Positions 1 to 9,059 are shown, counted from the stretch's first letter. The stretch is DNA of 64,000 nt from Acidocella aminolytica 101 = DSM 11237 (GCF_900129125.1 NZ_FQVJ01000009.1:1-64000); one strand, 5' to 3'. Numbers and translations: made by a program. Notes: a model not told the origin generated them from the letters alone.

Positions 1-270
1 ACCAATCTGGCGCGGTGCCCCGGGGCGGGGCTCATCGTACAGCCCATCCAGACCATCGCGAGCAAACCGATTGCGCCACACGCCAGCGGTATGGGCGCAG
101 ACATTCAGCTTCGTCGCAATATCCTTGTTGGTTAGACCGTCCGCCGCGGCAAGCACGATGCGGGCACGTAATGCCAGCGACTGTGGCGCTCCATGCTTGC
201 GGATCAGAGCCGTCAGGGCAGCTTCCTCAGCATCATCCAACATGACAGCAACCGCACGACCCTTCGACAT
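1..270 (-). CDS. IS630-type transposase, N-terminal 90 residues (partial)
   Basis: Reading the minus strand from the ATG at 270 gives an open frame to base 1 with no stop. It begins MSKGRAVAVMLDDAEEAALT and continues through a helix-turn-helix region containing LTNKDIATKLNVCAHTAGVW and RFARDGLDGLYDEPRPGAPR. That pattern (HTH followed by R-F-x-x-x-G-L-x-G-L-x-D-x-P-R-x-G-x-P) is characteristic of the N-terminal DNA-binding half of IS630-family transposases. The catalytic DDE domain would be left of the window and cannot be judged. It is transcribed away from the permease fragment it interrupts. Confidence 0.85.
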   Translation of the reverse strand, partial: MSKGRAVAVMLDDAEEAALTALIRKHGAPQSLALRARIVLAAADGLTNKDIATKLNVCAHTAGVWRNRFARDGLDGLYDEPRPGAPRQIG

Positions 271-331
271 CCTAGCCTCCCCAAGTTTAAGGTTTAGCCA
301 GAATGTAGACTACTTTCCGATCAGGACACTA
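1..331 (-). mobile_element. IS630-family element, right part only (truncated by window edge)
   Basis: This is one end of an IS630-type insertion sequence; the rest lies left of the window. It carries the first 90 codons of a transposase on the minus strand (270 to 1), preceded by about 60 bases of non-coding end. The outer boundary is placed at a TA dinucleotide (330-331), because IS630 elements target TA and because homology to an ABC permease begins immediately after it. The end reads CTAGTGTCCTGATC on the minus strand. The other terminal repeat is not visible, so the boundary is inferred. It differs in sequence from the IS630 copy at 54 kb. Confidence 0.75.
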
Positions 332-1117
332 GTTGGGTTTTTCATCCTCAATCTCGCGGGCATCGTGTTCAGCGTGGTGGTGGATTCCTTCGGTACCGCG
401 TGGTTCGGTACTTGGCTGCCCAACGGCTTCACCGCCAGTTGGTACGGCCAGTCCTGGGAAAGTTTCCAGCTCGGCGGTGTGCTCATCGTTACGTTGGAGG
501 TTGTGGGCGCGGTGCTCATCGGCTCCGCCGTGCTGGGCGTGCCCGCAGCTTATGCACTCGCCCGGCGGGATTTCCCCGGTAAGCGCGCAGTGATGCTGCT
601 GTTCCTGCTGCCGCTTATTATCCCGCCTTTCACTTACGGTATTCCGCTGGCCTCGGTGCTGTACCAGTTTGGGCTAGGCGGTACGCTCACCGGCGTTATC
701 CTCGCGAATCTCATGCCCAGCGTACCCTTCGTTATCTTCATCCTGGTGCCATTCATTGAACAGATCGACCCGCGTGTGGAAGCGGCGGCGCGCGTGTTTG
801 GCGCGGGCACATGGGCCTTGTTCCGCAGTGTAATGGTGCCTCTGCTCTTGCCTGGTATCCTGGCTGCGCTGGTGCTGGTGCTGGTGCGTACCATCGGGCT
901 GTTTGAACTCACCTTCCTCACCGCCGGTCCAGACAACCAAACGCTGGTCGTTGCCCTATATTACTCCGTGTTCGCGGCGGGTATGCGAGCCAACCAGACC
1001 ATCGACGCCATGGCGGTTATCTACATGGTCACCAGCCTCGTCTGCCTGATTATCGCGCTGCGCTTTGTCGACCCCACGCAGATCGTCGGCCGCGCCAAGA
1101 AAGCGGAAACGCATTGA
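332..1117 (+). pseudogene. ABC transporter permease (PotC-like), 5' end removed by IS insertion
   Basis: About 261 residues of an inner-membrane ABC permease (binding-protein-dependent, PotB/PotC type) remain. There are about six hydrophobic segments and the EAA-like loop EAAARVFGAGTWALFRSVMV, which contacts the ATPase. Homology starts abruptly at LVGFFILNLAGIVFSVVV, normally the first membrane helix, right after the IS630 end, so only a short N-terminal tail and the start codon appear to be lost. An open frame continues upstream into IS sequence, to about position 71, but that part is transposon DNA and not permease. Residual expression from a chimeric start is possible but unproven. The substrate is unknown; partner ATPase and binding-protein genes are not in the window. 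It shares the A of TGATG with the next gene. Confidence 0.75.
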
Positions 1118-1896
1118 TGGCCAAGTTCAACCTCACCCTCACCGGCGCGGGCGGTGCGCTAGGCCGTGTGTTGCGACCTCGTTTAATCGCTAGGGGGGCG
1201 GCGCTCACTGCTTCCGGCCACCGCCTGCCTGAGCCCGTTGCGCCGGAAGAACGCGTGCTGGCCGGAGACATGCGCGAAGACACAGCGGTGGACGCGGCCC
1301 TGGCCGGAGCGGATGTCGTGATTCATCTGGCCGGTAGCTCGGTCGAAAAACCCCTGGCGGAGATTATCCAGAACAACCTCATCGCCTTGCAGCGCCTTTA
1401 CGAAGGCGCGCGCCGCCATCAGGTCAAGCGCGTGGTGTTCGCCTCCTCCAACCATACCATTGGCATGTACCCGGCGGGCCAGCCTCTCAAACTGTCAGAC
1501 CCGGTGCGGCCGGATGGGAATTACGGCCTCTCCAAAGTCTGGGGCGAGGTGATGGGCCAGCTTTATTTCGACAAATTTGGTATTGAAACCGTTTCCTTGC
1601 GCATCGGAAGCGCCATAGAGCGCCCCACCGAACCCCGCCATCTCTCCACTTGGCTGGGTTATGACGACCTTGAGGATCTCGTCTGGCGTGCCGCCACAGT
1701 CCCGGATGTTGGTTGTCTCACGGTCTGGGGCGTGTCGGCCAATACACGCTCTTGGTGGGACAACAGCCTCGCCGCTACCGTTCTCGGCTATGTGCCGAAA
1801 CAGAACGCTGAGGACTACGCTGAAGAGGTGCTGCACGCCCGCGATCCTAACTGGATTTTCCAGGGTGGCAGCTTCGCGTTGATGGATTTGACATGA
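1117..1896 (+). CDS. udh: Uronate dehydrogenase (NAD-dependent, SDR family)
   Basis: The product has 259 residues. It would oxidise galacturonate or glucuronate to the aldarolactone with NAD. It has the Rossmann motif TGAGGALGRVL near the start, the family segment FASSNHTIGMYP, and the catalytic YGLSK (Tyr-x-x-x-Lys) near residue 147. It also has STWLGYDDL and a C-terminal FQGGSF, all of which match the Agrobacterium-type Udh family as I remember it. The start is taken at the ATG overlapping the permease stop (TGATG). An in-frame TTG lies one codon upstream. Its place before a GntR/FCD regulator and a gluconate cluster fits hexuronate catabolism. Other sugar-acid or aldose dehydrogenases of the extended SDR family remain possible. 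Confidence 0.8.
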   Translation: MAKFNLTLTGAGGALGRVLRPRLIARGAALTASGHRLPEPVAPEERVLAGDMREDTAVDAALAGADVVIHLAGSSVEKPLAEIIQNNLIALQRLYEGARRHQVKRVVFASSNHTIGMYPAGQPLKLSDPVRPDGNYGLSKVWGEVMGQLYFDKFGIETVSLRIGSAIERPTEPRHLSTWLGYDDLEDLVWRAATVPDVGCLTVWGVSANTRSWWDNSLAATVLGYVPKQNAEDYAEEVLHARDPNWIFQGGSFALMDLT

Positions 1897-1946
1897 TCTC
1901 CTGCCCTCGGCGCGTTGCGCTCTTCGCGGTTTGAGGCGTTTCGGCT

Positions 1947-2732
1947 ATGCTGGGCCGAAAAAGGAGAGTTAGCGAGTTGGCCGACCTGCCGTTACGCAAA
2001 ACAAGACTGGCCGAGCCCGAAACGCCTGGTCTGATACTGACGCGCCGTCAACGTATGGGTGACCAGCTTTATGGTCAGATTCTAGAACAAATCGTCTCCG
2101 GCCGCCTGCCGGAGGGCACGCGCCTCCCGGCGGAGGTTGATCTGTGCAAGATGTTTGGCGTCTCCCGCCCGGTGGTGCGTCAGGCCCTCCAACGTCTGCG
2201 CGCGGATGGGCTGGTGCATGCCCGCCAGGGCTCGGGCACCTACGTCATGGCCCGCCCCGCGGAGCGTTTGGCGAGTTTCGCCCAGCCGCAGCAGGTGGCG
2301 GAATATCTGCGTTCCATCGAGGTGCGTCTGGTGCTTGAAGGCAGCGCCGCCCGCCACGCGGCCGAGCGCCGCAGTCAGACTGAGCTCACCGCTATCGAAG
2401 CTGCGCATGAGCGGTTTCGTCTGGAGGCTGAGCGCGGGCTAATGACACCTGACGCAGATATGGCCTTCCACCGGGCCATCGCCGAGGCCAGCGGTAACAG
2501 CTTTTACGCCTCCTTGTTGGAGCATCTGCACGAGGCTGTTACCGGCTTCATGAATGTCTCCCTGCACCTTACTCGCACCAGCCCGCGTGAGCGCGCTAGC
2601 CAAGTTTTGCGGGAACATGCGCTGATCCTGGAAGCGATCAAATTGCAGGACCCGGATTCCGCCCAGGTGACCATGCAGTTTCACATTACCCAGGCCCGTC
2701 GCCGCATGGTGGACCGCAGCCGGGACGAATAA
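1947..2732 (+). CDS. GntR-family regulator, FadR subfamily (FCD domain)
   Basis: The product has 261 residues. The N-terminal winged helix is clear: residues about 40-105 include LPAEVDLCKMFGVSRPVVRQ and LRADGLVHARQGSGTYV. A helical FCD effector domain follows, with the metal-binding pattern D-x3-H (DMAFHRAIAEASGN) and later His residues near LREHALI and MQFHITQARRR. FadR-type regulators of this kind usually answer to hexuronates or other carboxylic acids, so the udh gene 50 bases upstream is the natural target. The first ATG (1947) has no clear ribosome binding site. A TTG at 1977 has AAGGAG ten bases ahead and may be the true start, giving 251 residues. The gene converges on the LacI-type gene with a 5-base gap. 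Confidence 0.85.
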   Translation: MLGRKRRVSELADLPLRKTRLAEPETPGLILTRRQRMGDQLYGQILEQIVSGRLPEGTRLPAEVDLCKMFGVSRPVVRQALQRLRADGLVHARQGSGTYVMARPAERLASFAQPQQVAEYLRSIEVRLVLEGSAARHAAERRSQTELTAIEAAHERFRLEAERGLMTPDADMAFHRAIAEASGNSFYASLLEHLHEAVTGFMNVSLHLTRTSPRERASQVLREHALILEAIKLQDPDSAQVTMQFHITQARRRMVDRSRDE

Positions 2733-2737
2733 CTGCC

Positions 2738-3760
2738 TTAGCTCGTCTCCCGGATATTCAGGGTAAAGCCCAGATCCAGCCGGAAGGAGGCAGGCACCCG
2801 CCCGGCCATTAGCTCCAGTAGCATCTTCGCGGCTTCCCGGCCAATCTGGTAACGCGGCGTGGCCACGCTGCTCAGCGCCGGGGTGGTGCAGGCGGAGGCT
2901 GGCAGGTCGTTAAACCCGGCTAGCGCCACTTGCCCCGGCACCGCAATGCCCCGTCGCTGGCACCGGAACAACGCGCCCTGCGCCAAATCGTCGTTGCAGA
3001 AAAACACCGCATCCGTATCCGGGTACGCCGCCAGCATCCGGTCCAGCAGCGTCGCCCCCAGCGCGATGGAGGAGCGCTCCGGCACCATCAGCTCACGCGG
3101 CGCACCCAGCCCAGCGGCCTCCAGCGCCTGCCGGAAGCCGGACCCGCGCGCAAGCGTGCGCGGGTCAAGCTGCGCCGCCACGAACCCAATTTTCTTATAA
3201 CCGCGCTCGACAAAATGCCGCGCAATCGCTGCGCCGCCCTCCTCCTGTGAGAAGCCAACCGAATAACTGCCGGGTTGGTTATTCAATTCCATCATATGCA
3301 CGGCCGGTCGGGCGGAGCTAGTCAGCAGCTTCAGCGTCTCGGGCAGGTGGTCGATTCCGGTAAGCAGCACGCCGTCCGGTCGAAAGGCGAGCAGCCCGCG
3401 CAGCAGCCGCAGTTCCTCGGCGGGGGCATAAAAGCTGGTGGCGGTGATCATCTGATACCCCTGGGGGGAGAGGATTTCGTCAATACCCGCCAGCATCTCC
3501 ACGAACACGGTATTGGTGAGCGAGGGGATCACTACCGCCACATTCATCGACCGAGCCGAGGCCAGCGCGCTCGCCGCCCGGTCCGGCACATAGCCAAGCG
3601 CCGCGGCGGCCTCTTTAATCCGCGCGGCCAGCTCAGGGCTCACCATCGCTGAATCACGAAACGCCCGTGACACGCTGATCATGCTGGTTCCGGCGGCTTT
3701 TGCCACCTCCTGCATCGTTACGCGGCCCGTGGCGGTGGAACGCGGTTTCCGGCCGGACAT
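2738..3760 (-). CDS. gntR: LacI-family repressor of the gluconate genes (GntR-like)
   Basis: The product has 340 residues. A LacI-type helix-turn-helix and hinge (VTMQEVAKAAGTSMISVSRA, then ALGYVPDRAASALAS) is followed by a periplasmic-binding-protein-like sensor domain. The sensor contains PSLTNTVFVEMLAGI, GVLLTGIDH and CNDDLAQGALF. The start is the ATG at 3760, which has GGAGGGTGAG at normal spacing; an open frame extends further upstream but is not preferred. It is divergent from the MFS-gntK-edd-eda operon, with the palindrome TGTTAGCGCTAACA between the two. E. coli GntR, a gluconate-responsive LacI member, binds a similar palindrome, so this gene is inferred to repress the operon and release on gluconate or 6-phosphogluconate. 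Confidence 0.85.
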   Translation of the reverse strand: MSGRKPRSTATGRVTMQEVAKAAGTSMISVSRAFRDSAMVSPELAARIKEAAAALGYVPDRAASALASARSMNVAVVIPSLTNTVFVEMLAGIDEILSPQGYQMITATSFYAPAEELRLLRGLLAFRPDGVLLTGIDHLPETLKLLTSSARPAVHMMELNNQPGSYSVGFSQEEGGAAIARHFVERGYKKIGFVAAQLDPRTLARGSGFRQALEAAGLGAPRELMVPERSSIALGATLLDRMLAAYPDTDAVFFCNDDLAQGALFRCQRRGIAVPGQVALAGFNDLPASACTTPALSSVATPRYQIGREAAKMLLELMAGRVPASFRLDLGFTLNIRETS

Positions 3761-3796
3761 CTGCTCACCCTCCAGTTTTGGCTTTACAGCCACCCA

Positions 3797-3810
3797 TGTT
3801 AGCGCTAACA
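3797..3810. promoter_or_regulatory. LacI-type operator palindrome between gntR-like gene and MFS operon
   Basis: TGTTAGCGCTAACA is a perfect 14-base palindrome with the central CG typical of LacI-family operators. It sits 36 bases from the repressor start and 32 from the transporter start, where it could control both directions. Confidence 0.8.
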
Positions 3811-3842
3811 GCGCCATAACAACAATCGTATCTGGAGGAAGC

Positions 3843-5129
3843 ATGGCCAGCCTGTCCACGCAAATTCCGCGCCGCCGTTGGGTCATCGGCGGGCTTCTCG
3901 GCACCGGCGTGCTGATCAATTATATCGACCGCATCAATCTCTCCGTCGCGGCCCCGCAGCTCAAGGCGGAGTTTCATCTGAGCGCGGGTGAGGTCGGGCT
4001 GTTGTTCAGCGCCTTCTTCTGGTCTTACGCGCTGCTGCAAATTCCGGCCGGGCTGATTCTGGATCGGTTTGGCGTGACCCGCGTGGGGCGCTGGGGGGCG
4101 TTTTTGTGGTCCATAGCCTCGGGGGCGGTAGCGCTGACCGGTGGATTTGGCGGCATTTTCGTGGCGCGCCTGCTGCTGGGCATTGCCGAGGCGCCGGGTT
4201 TCCCGGCCAGCGCCAAGGCCACTGGCTATTGGTTCCCGCGCCAGGAACGCTCCGTCGCCACCTCCTTGTTTGACGCGGCGGCGAAATTCTCCAACGTCAT
4301 CGGTGTGCCGCTGGTGGCCTTTGTGGTGGTTGATTACGGCTGGCGCTGGGGGTTTGGCGTGACTGCCATTCTCAGCTTCCTGTATTTCCTGGCCTTTTAT
4401 TTCATCTACCGCGACCCCTCGATGGACCCGGCCCTGACGCCGGATGAACATCGCTATATCCTCGAAGGCGGCGCCACGCCGGAGGGTGAATCCAGCGCCG
4501 GGGCGGGCTCCATGCTGGCTTATCTGTTGCGCCAGCCTAAGGTTTGGGGGCTGAGCCTGGGCTTCGCAGCGTATGGCTATAGCTTTTACCTGTTCCTGAC
4601 TTGGCTGCCGGGCTATTTGGTGGAGACGATGCATATGAGCATCATCAAATCCGCTGGTTTCGCCACCATCCCCTGGGCCTGCGCCACGGTGTCGGACATT
4701 GTGTTCGGCGGGCTGCTGGTGGACCGTCTGGTTGCCGCGGGTCATGATGAAACCAAGGTCCGCAAGACGGTGCTGATTGTTGGCATGTTGTTCGGCCTGG
4801 CTGTGTTCGGCGCCACCCAGACCACCAATCCGGTCTGGGCGATTATTTGGATTTCCATTGCCCTCTCCGGCCTCGCCGCCTCCGCGCCGATCGGCTGGTC
4901 CATCCCCTCGCTGATTGCACCGAAGGGCGGAACGGGTACCATTGGCGGCATCATGAACTTCCTGAATAACATGATGGGCGTCATCGCGCCGATCGTCACC
5001 GGGTTCATCGTCGGCGCCACCGATAATTTCGCCACCGCCTTTCTGGTGGCGGGCGTGGTGCTTCTGGTCGGCATCTTCTTCTACGTTGTGGTGCTGGGGC
5101 GGATCGAACCGATCGCGTCACCGGAATGA
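3843..5129 (+). CDS. MFS sugar-acid transporter (anion:cation symporter family)
   Basis: The product has 428 residues and about 12 membrane helices. The N-terminal signature NYIDRINLSVAAPQLKAEF and the loop following LLQIPAGLILDRFGVTRVG are typical of the ACS branch of the major facilitator superfamily. That branch takes up gluconate-like, hexuronate, glucarate or galactonate anions with protons. The start is the ATG at 3843, preceded by TGGAGGAA. The stop overlaps the gluconokinase start (ATGA), so the transporter, kinase, Edd and Eda form one operon. Gluconate or a related aldonate is the likeliest substrate. Glucarate or galacturonate cannot be excluded given the nearby udh. Confidence 0.8.
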   Translation: MASLSTQIPRRRWVIGGLLGTGVLINYIDRINLSVAAPQLKAEFHLSAGEVGLLFSAFFWSYALLQIPAGLILDRFGVTRVGRWGAFLWSIASGAVALTGGFGGIFVARLLLGIAEAPGFPASAKATGYWFPRQERSVATSLFDAAAKFSNVIGVPLVAFVVVDYGWRWGFGVTAILSFLYFLAFYFIYRDPSMDPALTPDEHRYILEGGATPEGESSAGAGSMLAYLLRQPKVWGLSLGFAAYGYSFYLFLTWLPGYLVETMHMSIIKSAGFATIPWACATVSDIVFGGLLVDRLVAAGHDETKVRKTVLIVGMLFGLAVFGATQTTNPVWAIIWISIALSGLAASAPIGWSIPSLIAPKGGTGTIGGIMNFLNNMMGVIAPIVTGFIVGATDNFATAFLVAGVVLLVGIFFYVVVLGRIEPIASPE

Positions 5130-5638
5130 GCAACGTGCGTTTCATCGTCGTCATGGGGGTGTCGGGCTGTGGCAAATCCACCGTCGCGGCCCTCCTGGCC
5201 GGACGGCTGGGCTGGGAGTTCGCGGAAGGCGACGCGCTGCACCCGGCTGAGAATGTTGAAAAAATGCGTCAGGGCGTGCCGTTGACGGATGCCGACCGCG
5301 CGCCCTGGCTGCAGGAAATCGCCAAGACCATCCAGAACTGGCGCGCGGCGGGCAAGGCCGGAATTGTTGCTTGCTCGTCCTTGCGGCGTAGCTATCGGGA
5401 GATCATCCGCGCCGGGGCCACGGATTTGCGTTTCGTGTATCTGCGTGGCAGCTTCCAGCTGATCGAGCAGCGTTTGGCGACGCGCCAAGGCCATTATATG
5501 CCCGTGAGCCTGCTCTCCAGCCAATTTGCCACGTTGGAGGAGCCCGCCGCGGACGAACCTGCTTTGACGCTTGATACCGGCGAGTCATCCGGCGCGTTGG
5601 TGGAAAACGTACTCAAGAATTTTAATCTGGCCGCCTGA
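5126..5638 (+). CDS. gntK: Gluconokinase
   Basis: The product has 170 residues, the usual size of the P-loop gluconokinase family, which phosphorylates D-gluconate to 6-phosphogluconate with ATP. The Walker A motif GVSGCGKST is at residues 11-19. EFAEGDALHPAENVEKMRQG and PLTDADRAPWL are the substrate-site segments of this family, and CSSLRRSYREIIR and GHYMPVSLLSSQFATLE follow in the expected order. The start overlaps the transporter stop by four bases. The product is the substrate of Edd, encoded next. An 11-base tandem repeat covers its stop codon. Confidence 0.93.
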   Translation: MSNVRFIVVMGVSGCGKSTVAALLAGRLGWEFAEGDALHPAENVEKMRQGVPLTDADRAPWLQEIAKTIQNWRAAGKAGIVACSSLRRSYREIIRAGATDLRFVYLRGSFQLIEQRLATRQGHYMPVSLLSSQFATLEEPAADEPALTLDTGESSGALVENVLKNFNLAA

Positions 5639-5649
5639 AGGCCGCCTGA
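5629..5649. repeat. Short tandem duplication at gntK stop
   Basis: GGCCGCCTGA occurs twice, 11 bases apart (5629-5638 and 5640-5649). The first copy contains the gntK stop codon. It looks like a small replication-slippage duplication between gntK and edd. Confidence 0.6.
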
Positions 5650-5664
5650 CGGGAGTTGGAGGAA

Positions 5665-7488
5665 ATGGTGCATCCAGTCATTGCCGAGGTCACTGCGCGT
5701 ATTGTTGAACGCAGCCACCCACGCCGGGACCTGTATCTGCAACGCGTGGCCGCCGCCGCCAGCAGCAAGCCCAAGCGTCAGGCGCTGGGCTGTGCCAACC
5801 AGGCGCATGGCTTCGCCGGATGCGGCGTGGCGGATAAGTCGATGCTGCGCGAGGGCCAGGGGGCCAGCCTGGGCATTGTCACCGCTTATAATGACATGCT
5901 CTCCGCCCACCGGCCGTATGAGACTTACCCGGAACTCATCCGCGAGGCCGCGCGCGCGGTGGGCGGTGTGGCCATGGTGGCGGGCGGCGTGCCCGCCATG
6001 TGCGACGGCGTGACCCAGGGCGAGGCGGGGATGGATCTCTCTTTGTTCTCTCGCGATGTCATTGCGCTTTCAACCGCCGTGGCGCTCAGCCACAATACGT
6101 TCGATGCCGCCTGCTTCCTGGGCATTTGCGACAAGATCGTGCCCGGGCTGGTCACCGGCGCGCTGACCTTCGGGCATCTGCCTGCCGTGTTGATTCCCGC
6201 GGGGCCGATGCCCTCCGGCCTGCCCAACAGTGAAAAGGCGAAGATCCGCCAGCTGTTTGCTGAGGGCAAGGTGGACCGTGCCGCGCTGCTGAAGGCCGAG
6301 GGCGAGGCGTATCATGCGCCGGGCACCTGCACCTTCTACGGCACCGCCAACACCAATCAGATGCTGGTGGAGATTATGGGACTGCATGTGCCCGGCTCGG
6401 CATTCGTGAATCCCGGCACTCCGCTACGCGATGCGCTGACCCGCTTCGCCGCGCAACGCGCGATGGCACTGACCGCGCTGGGGGATGCGTATCTGCCGGT
6501 GGGCCGGATGATCGATGAGCGCAGCTTCGTGAACGCCGTGGTGGCGCTCCATGCCACTGGCGGGTCCACCAACCATACCATCCATCTGCTGACCATGGCG
6601 GCTGCTGGGGGTATCACCCTAACCTGGGAGGATCTCTCAGACCTCGCCGCCGTGACGCCGCTGCTGTGCCGCATCTACCCGAACGGCCTGGCGGATGTGA
6701 ATCACTTCCACGCCGCCGGCGGCACCGGTTTTTTGGTGCGCGAGCTGCTGAGCGCCGGGCTGCTGCACGAGGATGTGAGCACGGTGATGGGCCAAGGCCT
6801 CAGAGCCTATACCCGAGAGCCTTATTTGCAGGATGGCGAGCTTGCCTGGCGTGACGCGCCGGAGGTGAGCGGGGATGACAAGGTGCTGCGCTCCACCGCC
6901 AACCCGTTCCAGTCCACCGGCGGGCTCGCGCTGCTGCAGGGTAATCTGGGCCAGTGCGTGGTGAAAACCTCCGCCGTGGCGCCAGAGCGCCATATCATCG
7001 AGGCGCCTGCCCGGGTGTTCCACAACCAGGAGGCCGTGCAGGCGGCGTTCAAAGCCGGGGAGCTGAACAAGGATGTTGTTGTTGTGGTGCGCTTCCAGGG
7101 CCCCAAGGCCAACGGCATGCCGGAACTCCACAAGCTGATGCCGCCTCTGGGCGTGCTGCAGGATAAAGGCTTCAAGGTCGCGCTGGTGACAGATGGCCGC
7201 CTTTCCGGCGCGTCCGGCAAGGTGCTCTCTGCCATTCATGTGACGCCCGAGGCGCTGGCGGGCGGCCCGCTGGCCAAGCTGAAGGATGGCGACATTGTGC
7301 GGGTGGATGCCACCAAGGGCACGTTGGCGGCACTGGTTCCCGAGGCGGAATGGGCTGCCCGGCCCGACGCGCAGGTCGACCTTGCCCCTAACCATTACGG
7401 CACCGGGCGGGAATTGTTTGCGCCTTTCCGCCATCTGGCCGGACGAGCCGATGCAGGCGCCACCATTTTCACATTCCAGGATGAATGA
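5665..7488 (+). CDS. edd: 6-phosphogluconate dehydratase (Entner-Doudoroff)
   Basis: The product has 607 residues, typical of Edd in the IlvD/Edd family. It converts 6-phosphogluconate to 2-keto-3-deoxy-6-phosphogluconate using an iron-sulfur cluster. The family signatures [19 protein letters not shown] and [13 protein letters not shown] supply the cluster cysteines, with the third in [19 protein letters not shown] and [11 protein letters not shown] near the C-terminus are also conserved. The start is uncertain: the ATG at 5665 follows GGAGG closely, the GTG at 5668 has better spacing, and a TTG lies at 5656. The stop overlaps eda (ATGA). Expression should follow the LacI-type operator upstream of the transporter. 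Confidence 0.95.
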   Translation: MVHPVIAEVTARIVERSHPRRDLYLQRVAAAASSKPKRQALGCANQAHGFAGCGVADKSMLREGQGASLGIVTAYNDMLSAHRPYETYPELIREAARAVGGVAMVAGGVPAMCDGVTQGEAGMDLSLFSRDVIALSTAVALSHNTFDAACFLGICDKIVPGLVTGALTFGHLPAVLIPAGPMPSGLPNSEKAKIRQLFAEGKVDRAALLKAEGEAYHAPGTCTFYGTANTNQMLVEIMGLHVPGSAFVNPGTPLRDALTRFAAQRAMALTALGDAYLPVGRMIDERSFVNAVVALHATGGSTNHTIHLLTMAAAGGITLTWEDLSDLAAVTPLLCRIYPNGLADVNHFHAAGGTGFLVRELLSAGLLHEDVSTVMGQGLRAYTREPYLQDGELAWRDAPEVSGDDKVLRSTANPFQSTGGLALLQGNLGQCVVKTSAVAPERHIIEAPARVFHNQEAVQAAFKAGELNKDVVVVVRFQGPKANGMPELHKLMPPLGVLQDKGFKVALVTDGRLSGASGKVLSAIHVTPEALAGGPLAKLKDGDIVRVDATKGTLAALVPEAEWAARPDAQVDLAPNHYGTGRELFAPFRHLAGRADAGATIFTFQDE

Positions 7489-8123
7489 ACATGATACAGG
7501 ACGGTCTTGAAACCATCATGCGCCTTGCACCGGTGATTCCGGTAGTGATCGTGGAGAGCGCTGAGGAAGCCGTGCCGCTGGCGCGTGCCTTGGTGAAAGG
7601 CGGGCTGAAAGCCATCGAAATCACGCTGCGTACCCCGGTGGCGCTGGAGGCAATCCGCGCTGTGGCGGCTGAGGTTGAGGGTGCGGTGCCGGGTGTAGGC
7701 ACTGTGCTGACGCCAAAACATTACAAGCAGGCGGCCAAGGCGGGGGCGAAATTCGCGGTATCCCCTGGCACCACCCGCAAGCTGCTGGACGCGGCGGAAG
7801 ATGCCGATCTCGCCCCGCTGCCCGGCATAGCCAGCGCCTCAGAGGCGATGCGGCTGATTGAGCGCGGTTACAGCTTCGCGAAATTCTTTCCGGCCGAGGC
7901 GGCGGGCGGCGCGCCGTTTCTCTCCTCCATCGCCTCGCCCTTGCCGCAGCTGACATTCTGCCCCACGGGCGGGATCACGCCGGAGATCGCGCCGCGTTAC
8001 CTAAAGCTGCCGAACGTGATCTGCGTGGGCGGGTCCTGGATGGTTAAGCGCGCCGCCATCGAGGCGAAGGATTGGGACGCCATTACCGAGTCCGCGAAGG
8101 CGGCCGCCGCCCTTAAGGGCTGA
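7485..8123 (+). CDS. eda: KDPG aldolase
   Basis: The product has 212 residues. It cleaves 2-keto-3-deoxy-6-phosphogluconate to pyruvate and glyceraldehyde 3-phosphate, completing the Entner-Doudoroff route begun by Edd. The Schiff-base lysine is K133 in SFAKFFPAE, the general base is E45 in EITLRT, and PTGGI and the terminal GGSWM phosphate-binding segment are present. Its start overlaps the edd stop by four bases (ATGA), so the two are probably translationally coupled. It is the last gene of the transporter-gntK-edd-eda operon. Confidence 0.95.
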   Translation: MNMIQDGLETIMRLAPVIPVVIVESAEEAVPLARALVKGGLKAIEITLRTPVALEAIRAVAAEVEGAVPGVGTVLTPKHYKQAAKAGAKFAVSPGTTRKLLDAAEDADLAPLPGIASASEAMRLIERGYSFAKFFPAEAAGGAPFLSSIASPLPQLTFCPTGGITPEIAPRYLKLPNVICVGGSWMVKRAAIEAKDWDAITESAKAAAALKG

Positions 8124-8130
8124 CCAGACC

Positions 8131-8155
8131 GAGCGGGGCGGTCAGCGCCCCGTCC
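8131..8155. terminator. Possible bidirectional hairpin between eda and ctaG-like gene
   Basis: GGGGCG, five bases, CGCCCC forms a GC-rich stem just after eda, overlapping the end of the convergent gene. The T-tract is poor on both sides, so this is a weak candidate. Confidence 0.35.
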
Positions 8156-9059
8156 ATTTTGCTTCATGAATTTTGGCGCCGGGCGGAACCGGCATCGCCT
8201 GGGCGGCTTTTTCCTCGGCGATCCGCAACGCGTTGAGAATCACCACCAGAGAGATCACGCTCATCATGCCAGGCGGAATCCACAGGATCATGCCGCCGAA
8301 CAGCTGGTCCGTGGCCGGGGAAATGCTGGGAAACAGCCGCCCGCACAGCGCGTAGAACGAGTACAGATCCCGGCTGGTGAGGGCGATATAGGCGCCGACC
8401 GCGATCTGTGGAAACATCACCAGAAACCCCGTGCCCGCGCGGAAAATATAAGAGACGCGGCAAGGTGGTTTTGGGCGGGGGTCCAGCACCACATGCCAGA
8501 ACAGCACCCCGGCCGTGACGCAAGAGAGTGTCATGACCGCATAAAGCGTGGGGTCGATCATCGCGGCGAAATGCACGGCGGGGACCAGCCAGATATCGGT
8601 GAAGAACAGAAACACTGCCACCGCCACCAGCGGGTGTGAGAGCCAGCGCAAAAGCAGCCAAACTGGCGCTGCCGCGTGGCTTACCCAGCCCGGCGCCCCG
8701 GCTTTTAAAGCCTCACCCGGCCAGGCGAGACCCGCGAGGAAAGGCGAGACCATGCCTAGTACCAGCGCCTGAGCGCGGTTGAGGAAGAACATGTGCTGGG
8801 CGAGATACTCAAAATGCGTTTGCAGCACGAACCAGACGCCCAGCACCGCCGCGCTGAAAAAGCAGCGCCGCAGCAGGCTGGGCCGTGCGCCGGGCGGCAG
8901 GCGTCGTACCCCTCGCCAGTACCAGAACCCCAGCAGCAAACAGCCCCCGAAGGCTAGTGGATTGAACACGAACGGCAGCAGAAACGGTAGCCGTGCGGGC
9001 ACGAAATGGCACAACCCTCCCACAAGCAGCGTGAGGAGGATGAGCCCGGTTTCAGCCAT
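8142..9059 (-). CDS. CtaG-like (caa3_CtaG family) membrane protein
   Basis: The product has 305 residues and seven or so membrane helices. It resembles the CtaG family linked to assembly of caa3-type cytochrome oxidases in Bacillus, which is unrelated to the copper chaperone Cox11/CtaG. Visible features are HFEYLAQHMFFLNRAQALVL, with paired histidines at the membrane edge, then PLVAVAVFLFFTDIWLVPAV, DQLFGGMILWIPPGMMSV and a polar C-terminus. The start is the ATG at 9059, eight bases inside the end of the Lrp gene (ATGGCTGA). An open frame upstream is Lrp sequence read in another frame. No oxidase genes lie nearby, so the role in oxidase assembly is only family-level knowledge. Confidence 0.75.
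   Translation of the reverse strand: MAETGLILLTLLVGGLCHFVPARLPFLLPFVFNPLAFGGCLLLGFWYWRGVRRLPPGARPSLLRRCFFSAAVLGVWFVLQTHFEYLAQHMFFLNRAQALVLGMVSPFLAGLAWPGEALKAGAPGWVSHAAAPVWLLLRWLSHPLVAVAVFLFFTDIWLVPAVHFAAMIDPTLYAVMTLSCVTAGVLFWHVVLDPRPKPPCRVSYIFRAGTGFLVMFPQIAVGAYIALTSRDLYSFYALCGRLFPSISPATDQLFGGMILWIPPGMMSVISLVVILNALRIAEEKAAQAMPVPPGAKIHEAKWTGR

Noticed and set aside
71-331. Open frame continuing the ABC permease leftwards to position 71
   Set aside because: This part is transposon DNA: the minus strand reads an IS630 transposase N-terminus. The chimeric frame is accidental.
3765-4745. Long minus-strand frame across the MFS gene
   Set aside because: It lies antisense to clear transporter coding sequence, and its translation is low-complexity Arg/Gln-rich without any motif.
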